Below, one piece after another: positions 5,756 through 9,062 of a stretch of 9,062 nt of DNA; within the stretch, counting starts at the first letter, position 1; each line of letters begins with the position of its first letter. The position numbers and the translations under genes are program-made. The notes under the pieces were generated by a model that saw only the letters and a program-made list of their open reading frames with translations, made no database searches and was not told the origin of the DNA. The DNA is taken from positions 1-9,062 of the forward strand of contig JASHVB010000314.1 of the NCBI GenBank assembly GCA_030039695.1. Reading direction: 5' to 3'. This stretch comes from Acetobacteraceae bacterium (lineage in GTDB: Bacteria; Pseudomonadota; Alphaproteobacteria; Acetobacterales; Acetobacteraceae).

Positions 5756-6325
5756 TCATCGAGCAGCCTCTTGATGCAGGACTAGAAACCAAAATCCTCG
5801 GTCTGCGACGCTGCCGTTAACCAACGTCTGCACTGTGAAAGAGACATGATGAATATTCACTACGCGAGAAGTAACTATATCAGTTGGTTTATCTGTATTG
5901 CTCAACGACGGACTCAACAATATGAGACTATCCTGCGCCACAGGGCTGTTGAGGCAGACCTCGTAGAGGCCGGCGTCTTCTTTTGTGGCGTGGAATTTAT
6001 CCGTGATCTGCCCCTGGCAGCTTTGGTTGGCGACCCGGTCTACTTGGCCACCTGCGACGATAGAGAAGTCGGCCAGGGCTTGTTTCAGGGGATGCACCTC
6101 TTCCCAAGTCAGGTGCCTGAGAAATAGGCCCATCATCCCGGCTACGAGAACAGACATTAAGAACGATAGGACCAGCGACGCCCCCAAGCGCCCCTCCTCA
6201 AACCAACGCCGAACCTTCGCGATCCGGGTCACCATAAAACCGGAGATGGCGGCAACAACGCTGGCTGCGATCGCTCCCGCCAGAGCAGTCAGGAGGTCCT
6301 GAGGCAACATGCTCCAATATCCCAT
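5756..6325 (-). CDS. Two-helix membrane protein with a soluble C-terminal domain, 189 aa, function unknown
   Basis: Start set at ATG 6325 because AAGGAGG lies nine bases upstream; an in-frame ATG at 6379 would add 18 basic residues and bypass that site. Two hydrophobic helices are clear: residues ~11-33 (LLTALAGAIAASVVAAISGF) and ~48-69, joined by a basic loop (RIAKVRRWFEEGR). The remaining ~115 residues are a polar domain with two cysteines (~103 and 124) and several beta-strand-like stretches (DSLILLSPSL, SRVVNIHHVSFTVQTLV), likely periplasmic by the positive-inside rule. Stop TGA at 5756-5758 lies next to the integrase remnant, so the last few residues may be shaped by an insertion junction. 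Base composition is more A/T-rich than the ssu genes. No family recognised. Confidence 0.7.
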   Translation of the reverse strand: MGYWSMLPQDLLTALAGAIAASVVAAISGFMVTRIAKVRRWFEEGRLGASLVLSFLMSVLVAGMMGLFLRHLTWEEVHPLKQALADFSIVAGGQVDRVANQSCQGQITDKFHATKEDAGLYEVCLNSPVAQDSLILLSPSLSNTDKPTDIVTSRVVNIHHVSFTVQTLVNGSVADRGFWFLVLHQEAAR

Positions 6326-6334
6326 CGCGACGTT

Positions 6335-6341
6335 CCTCCTT
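6335..6341 (-). promoter_or_regulatory. Strong ribosome binding site of the two-helix membrane protein
   Basis: AAGGAGG on the minus strand, nine bases from ATG 6325; it decides the start codon over the upstream ATG at 6379. Confidence 0.75.
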
Positions 6342-6391
6342 CTTATCCGGACAAGAATGCCTGCGGCCGTCAGTCGCATTCTATCCCGAGT

Positions 6392-6421
6392 TATCTATGG
6401 TAGAGGAAATTATCATAGATA
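6392..6421. promoter_or_regulatory. 8-bp inverted repeat upstream of the two-helix membrane gene
   Basis: TATCTATG (6392-6399) and CATAGATA (6414-6421) are exact inverted arms with a 14-base spacer, in an A/T-rich patch 67-96 bases before the start at 6325. Position and composition fit an operator or promoter region, but no clear -35/-10 pair can be assigned with confidence. Confidence 0.35.
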
Positions 6422-6483
6422 GGAGGATCGAAGTCTGGCCGCAGCGTGATTGTAATGCTGTGAGGTAGTTCACCGAGACCGAA

Positions 6484-7091
6484 TTACGGTCTGCCCGAAA
6501 ATTTGCCTCCCGTGGTATAGGAAACGGGTAGGCGAAATGCGCCTGATCCTCTCTGGCGGCTGCGGCGGTGTGCCGAACTTGGCCGCAACTGCGCTCGGCG
6601 AGGAAAGTCCGGCGCTCGCCGCCAGAAGGTTTCGGGTCGGGGGTGATCACACTGGTCCCGGGGGATCAGATCAGGCCAATCGTGGATGTGCGTTGGGTTG
6701 CGCCTGCGCACCGGAAACCCGAATGTGTTGGTCTACGCGCAGGAATTGTCCGGCAGCCGTTTCTGCCAGTCCTTCGCGAGCCGGCCATGCCTGGCGAGCA
6801 CAGTGATGTTGGCAGCGAGCGCCAGCGTCACAACATCGGCGCCTGAAGTCCTTCCAGGACCTCGCGCCATTGCGCGCCGGAGGCGCCATGTGATTGGTTG
6901 GCGGTCGCGTGATCGTCGATTTGCTTCTGCCACGCGGCGATAAAGGCGGGATCGATCTCGCGGTATAGGTCGCGGGTTAGGTCGTACAAAAGTCCACCAG
7001 CGCTAGCCCATTTGCTGCCGCTTGCCGGGTCGGGACGAACGATCCGAACCGCTCCAATCGCGTACCGGCGCGGCACGTCGAGCGATACCAT
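6484..7091 (-). pseudogene. sbp: Periplasmic sulfate-binding protein gene, broken (sbp-like)
   Basis: Pieces of one sulfate/thiosulfate-binding protein appear in order across frames. Frame one (7091 to ~6842): GLLYDLTRDLYREIDPAFIA and NQSHGASGAQWREVLEGLQA, the family's 'sYDptRELy..in.aF...W' and 'QSHGGSGkQar.ViDGL' segments. A missing base near 6841 shifts the frame; it resumes as GADVVTLALAANITVLA and HGRLAKDWQKRLPDNS. Then TAG at 6733-6735 replaces the Tyr of 'NSAPYTST', after which the same frame continues to RRRNPTHIHDWPDLI. A further shift near 6650-6665 leads to VITPDPKPSGGERRTFLAE, the 'vItPNPKtSGGaRwNyLAAW' signature. Clear similarity ends near 6580; the C-terminal half is absent, and no signal peptide is readable at the front. 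The gene lies 34 bases after ssuB in the same direction. It cannot make a working binding protein. Confidence 0.85.
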
Positions 7092-7125
7092 CGCAAATGT
7101 CGGGGCTGAGGGGATCGGAGCAGAT

Positions 7126-7914
7126 TCAGCCGTGCTGTCGTCCGAGCAACCGATCGAGAACGCGGCCTTCGATTTTTGCTGCCGCGGCATCGCCGCGACG
7201 ACGCGGGCGCGGCAGATCGACGTCGATGTCGAGCGCGATCCGGCCTTGTTCCAGCAGCAGGATCCGGTCGGCGAGGGCGACCGCCTCACTCACATCGTGC
7301 GTCACCACCATCGCGGTGAAGCCCTTGTCCAGCCACACGCTTTCGATCAGGTCCTGCATTTCGATGCGGGTCAGCGCATCGAGTGCTCCGAGCGGTTCAT
7401 CGAGCAAAAGCAGACCCGGGTGGCTGACCAGGGCGCGTGCCAGGGCGACCCGCTGCTTTTGGCCGCCCGACAGCACCATGGGCCAGTGTCGCTCTCGGCC
7501 GGCAAGACCGACCTGAAGCAGAGCTCCCTCGGCCAGACTGCGCCGTTCACGTCGTGTCTGTGTGTGCGCGAGGCCCACAGCGACGTTGGCTGCAACGCGC
7601 CGCCACGGCAGGAGGCGCGGCTCCTGGAACATCAGGCGCACCACACTGCTGCGGTCCTCACGCCGGTCGCCGACCGCGATGTCACCGGTGGTCGGTCCGT
7701 CTAATCCCGACAGCAAACGCAGCAATGTGGACTTGCCGCAGCCGCTGCGCCCGATCACAGCAACGAACTCGCCCGGCAGAATGTCCAGATCGATGCCGTG
7801 CAGCACGTCATGCGCGCCGAAAGCCTTCGATACGCCGCGCAGGGCGACGGCAGCACCGCGGGCGGCGAAAAGCGGCATGGCTTGAGCGGACGCTTTAAGC
7901 ACTGCTGTGTCCAT
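7126..7914 (-). CDS. ssuB: Aliphatic sulfonate ABC transporter ATP-binding protein SsuB, 262 aa
   Basis: Cytoplasmic ATPase that powers sulfonate import with the SsuC permease. All nucleotide-binding elements are present: Walker A GRSGCGKS (residues 55-62), Q-loop FQEPRLLPW with Gln97, signature LSGGQKQR (148-155), Walker B LLLLDEP (168-174), D-loop GALD (176-179) and switch His206 in VVTHDVSEA. The LLPW after the Q-loop and the [21 protein letters not shown] end are typical of the SsuB/TauB/NrtD branch; SsuB is preferred over TauB because of its partner and the ssuD remnant upstream. The N-terminal ~20 residues precede the domain and vary in the family. ATG 7914 lies four bases after the ssuC stop, with AAAGG inside the end of ssuC as ribosome site, so the two are cotranscribed. 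The gene appears intact. Confidence 0.94.
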   Translation of the reverse strand: MDTAVLKASAQAMPLFAARGAAVALRGVSKAFGAHDVLHGIDLDILPGEFVAVIGRSGCGKSTLLRLLSGLDGPTTGDIAVGDRREDRSSVVRLMFQEPRLLPWRRVAANVAVGLAHTQTRRERRSLAEGALLQVGLAGRERHWPMVLSGGQKQRVALARALVSHPGLLLLDEPLGALDALTRIEMQDLIESVWLDKGFTAMVVTHDVSEAVALADRILLLEQGRIALDIDVDLPRPRRRGDAAAAKIEGRVLDRLLGRQHG

Positions 7915-7918
7915 CGAA

Positions 7919-8674
7919 TCAGGCCTTTGCGTAAATCGGGTTCCACTTGAGCGCAGTGTGCTCGAGCAGCCGAGCGACGCTGTCGGCCAGCTTGCCCAGC
8001 AGGGCGTAGACCAGGATCGAGAACACCACGATGTCGACCTGCATGAACTCGCGCGCGTTCATCGCCATGTAGCCAATGCCCGATGTCGCGGCGATCGTTT
8101 CCGCGACAATGAGCGTCAGCCACATGATGCCGAGACCGTAGCGCAAGCCGACGAAGATCGACGGCAGTGCACCCGGCAGAACGACATGCCAGAACAAGGC
8201 AGCGCTCGACATGCCGTAAGCGCGGCCCATCTCCCGCAGATGCGGATCCACCGAGCGTACGCCATGCTGGGTGTTGACGTAGATCGGGAAGAACACCCCA
8301 AGAGCTACGAGGAAGACCTTCGCTTCCTCGCCGATGCCGAACCACAGGATCACCAGTGGAATCAGAGCCAGGTGCGGGATGTTACGCAGCATCTGCAACG
8401 TGCTGTCGGTCAGAGTCTCGCTGAGCGGCGACAGCCCGTTCATGATGCCGAGAGTGAAGCCGATGCCGCCGCCGACGATGAAGCCGAGCATGGCACGCCA
8501 GGCGCTGATCTCGATGTTGGTCCATAGAGTGCCGGAACGGGCCAAGTTCCAGCCTGCTGCCGCCACCTCGGTCGGTGCCGGCAGCACCTGCGCCGACAGC
8601 AGTCCGAGCATGGCAGCAAGTTGCCACGCCGCCACCAGCAATGCGGGAATCAGCCACGGCAAGGTTCGCTTCAT
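7919..8674 (-). CDS. ssuC: Aliphatic sulfonate ABC transporter permease SsuC, 251 aa
   Basis: Inner-membrane channel subunit that pairs with SsuB. The length fits the family. An N-terminal helix ([19 protein letters not shown], ~6-24) is followed by the family's VLPAPTEV motif (30-37), then helices around 61-80, 101-115, 120-133, 173-192 and 213-228. The cytoplasmic EAA loop that docks with the ATPase reads [20 protein letters not shown] (~148-167), followed by [18 protein letters not shown] and [13 protein letters not shown], typical of SsuC/TauC. ATG 8674 is preceded by GAAAGAGA. Stop TGA at 7919-7921. No frameshift or internal stop is seen, unlike its neighbours. Confidence 0.94.
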   Translation of the reverse strand: MKRTLPWLIPALLVAAWQLAAMLGLLSAQVLPAPTEVAAAGWNLARSGTLWTNIEISAWRAMLGFIVGGGIGFTLGIMNGLSPLSETLTDSTLQMLRNIPHLALIPLVILWFGIGEEAKVFLVALGVFFPIYVNTQHGVRSVDPHLREMGRAYGMSSAALFWHVVLPGALPSIFVGLRYGLGIMWLTLIVAETIAATSGIGYMAMNAREFMQVDIVVFSILVYALLGKLADSVARLLEHTALKWNPIYAKA

Positions 8675-8732
8675 GTCGAATCTCTTTCTCCGGCGTGGTG
8701 TCAGGCGATTGTGCTGGCGTCGCGTCCGGTGC

Positions 8733-8891
8733 CTACGCGGCGTTGGCCGGCGGGCGTGTCAGCTCGGCCAACCACAGCTCGACCGCAGTTGGCCAACCGA
8801 AGCCTTTGAGCGACAGCGCTATGTTTGTCAGCCACCGGTCGACTCTATCGATGAGTGGGGGCTGTGACTGCCGGGTGTGCCACCACCTCAT
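8733..8891 (-). CDS. Unexplained 52-codon ORF between the ssuD remnant and ssuC
   Basis: ATG 8891 (MRWWHTRQSQPPLIDRV...) to TAG 8733-8735, about 58 bases before ssuC. Third positions are strongly G/C and the content is protein-like: a helical, aromatic segment (DRWLTNIALSLKGFGWPTAV then ELWLAELTRPPANAA). No ribosome site is evident and the frame is open for some codons before the ATG. Its position directly after the ssuD remnant suggests either a rearranged tail of that gene or an inserted fragment of another gene. I recognise no family. Confidence 0.35.
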   Translation of the reverse strand: MRWWHTRQSQPPLIDRVDRWLTNIALSLKGFGWPTAVELWLAELTRPPANAA

Positions 8892-8923
8892 TCCGCGGCA
8901 ATGCTTGGCACGTCGTCACGCAA

Positions 8924-9062
8924 TCAACGGACCGGTTCATCGTTGTGCTGTCCGATCGCCAACACGAGGAACACCACTCTAGCCACGCCATATGCCTCCT
9001 TCACATTCGGATAGCCGGAGGCAATCACGGCGCAGAGTGCGTGCGAGCAACCGCTGGCCATC
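8924..9062 (-). pseudogene. ssuD: C-terminal remnant of FMNH2-dependent alkanesulfonate monooxygenase (ssuD)
   Basis: The minus-strand frame entering from the right edge reads IASGYPNVKEAYGVARVVFLVLA. This aligns with the SsuD C-terminal segment 'FI.SGYPHLEEAYRfAElvFPLLP', one of the most characteristic stretches of that luciferase-like enzyme. Several normally fixed residues differ (HLEE is NVKE, FPLLP is FLVLA), the residues just before SGYP (MASGCSHALCAV) do not fit the usual barrel strand, and the frame stops at TGA 8924-8926 after IGQHNDEPVR. The gene order ssuD-ssuC-ssuB is the usual one, supporting the identification. Most of the gene lies outside the window, so whether the rest is intact cannot be seen; the divergence suggests decay. 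Confidence 0.7.

Noticed and set aside
7012..7704. Long plus-strand ORF of 230 codons opposite ssuB and sbp
   Set aside because: Antisense shadow of a well-supported ATPase gene caused by high GC; no domain recognisable.
7755..8345. Minus-strand ORF of 196 codons bridging ssuC and ssuB in another frame
   Set aside because: Out-of-frame reading of both genes; Arg/His/Gly-rich with no motif.
7907..8527. Plus-strand ORF of 206 codons opposite ssuC
   Set aside because: His/Asp/Glu/Gln-rich shadow typical of the antisense of a membrane-protein gene in GC-rich DNA.
1..9062. CRISPR array
   Set aside because: No regularly spaced repeats of 23-40 bases; the only close direct repeats are the two 10-mers at 677 and 695.

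Overview
This is a GC-rich stretch of a proteobacterial genome, most likely alpha- or betaproteobacterial. The evidence is the SsuB/SsuC pair, sulfate-binding-protein and alkanesulfonate-monooxygenase remnants of proteobacterial type, an integrase fragment with an HSFRAT box, and strong G/C preference at third codon positions in the genes that look real. The genus cannot be fixed from sequence alone. The clearest property of the window is gene decay: only three large genes of recognisable family are intact, between broken or truncated genes, mobile-element scraps and very small ORFs.

Left part (1-2730): the C-terminal end of a PDZ-domain protein (1-342), then a perfect 16-bp hairpin (382-423). 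Next comes a patch of small genes on both strands: a 79-aa coiled-coil protein (920-1159), an overlapping minus-strand pair (1403-1558 and a frameshifted 1165-1406), a proline-rich repeat gene read through two in-frame stops (1598-1990), and two tiny membrane-protein candidates (2018-2143 and 2607-2729). A 20-base motif containing GGGGAGTGTGC occurs at both ends of this patch (663 and 2583) in the same orientation.

Middle (2730-5490): an intact AI-2E/PerM-family membrane transporter (3185-4219, minus) with long flanks lacking confident genes. Beyond it are the first codons of an IS110/IS1111-type transposase (4687-4830) and a small membrane protein (4947-5144, minus).

Right part (5487-9062, all minus strand): the C-terminal end of a tyrosine recombinase carrying R, H and Y catalytic residues (5487-5750), a two-helix membrane protein of unknown function (5756-6325), and a decayed sulfur-uptake region. 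In transcription order that region has the last recognisable codons of ssuD (alkanesulfonate monooxygenase), an unexplained 52-codon ORF, intact ssuC (permease), intact ssuB (ATPase), and a sulfate-binding-protein (sbp) pseudogene with two frameshifts and a nonsense codon. The transporter core is open while the remnants of the monooxygenase and a binding protein are broken. SsuBC therefore either works with a binding protein encoded elsewhere or is itself on the way to loss. No convincing new multi-gene system was found; the least explained material is the small-gene patch at 900-2730.
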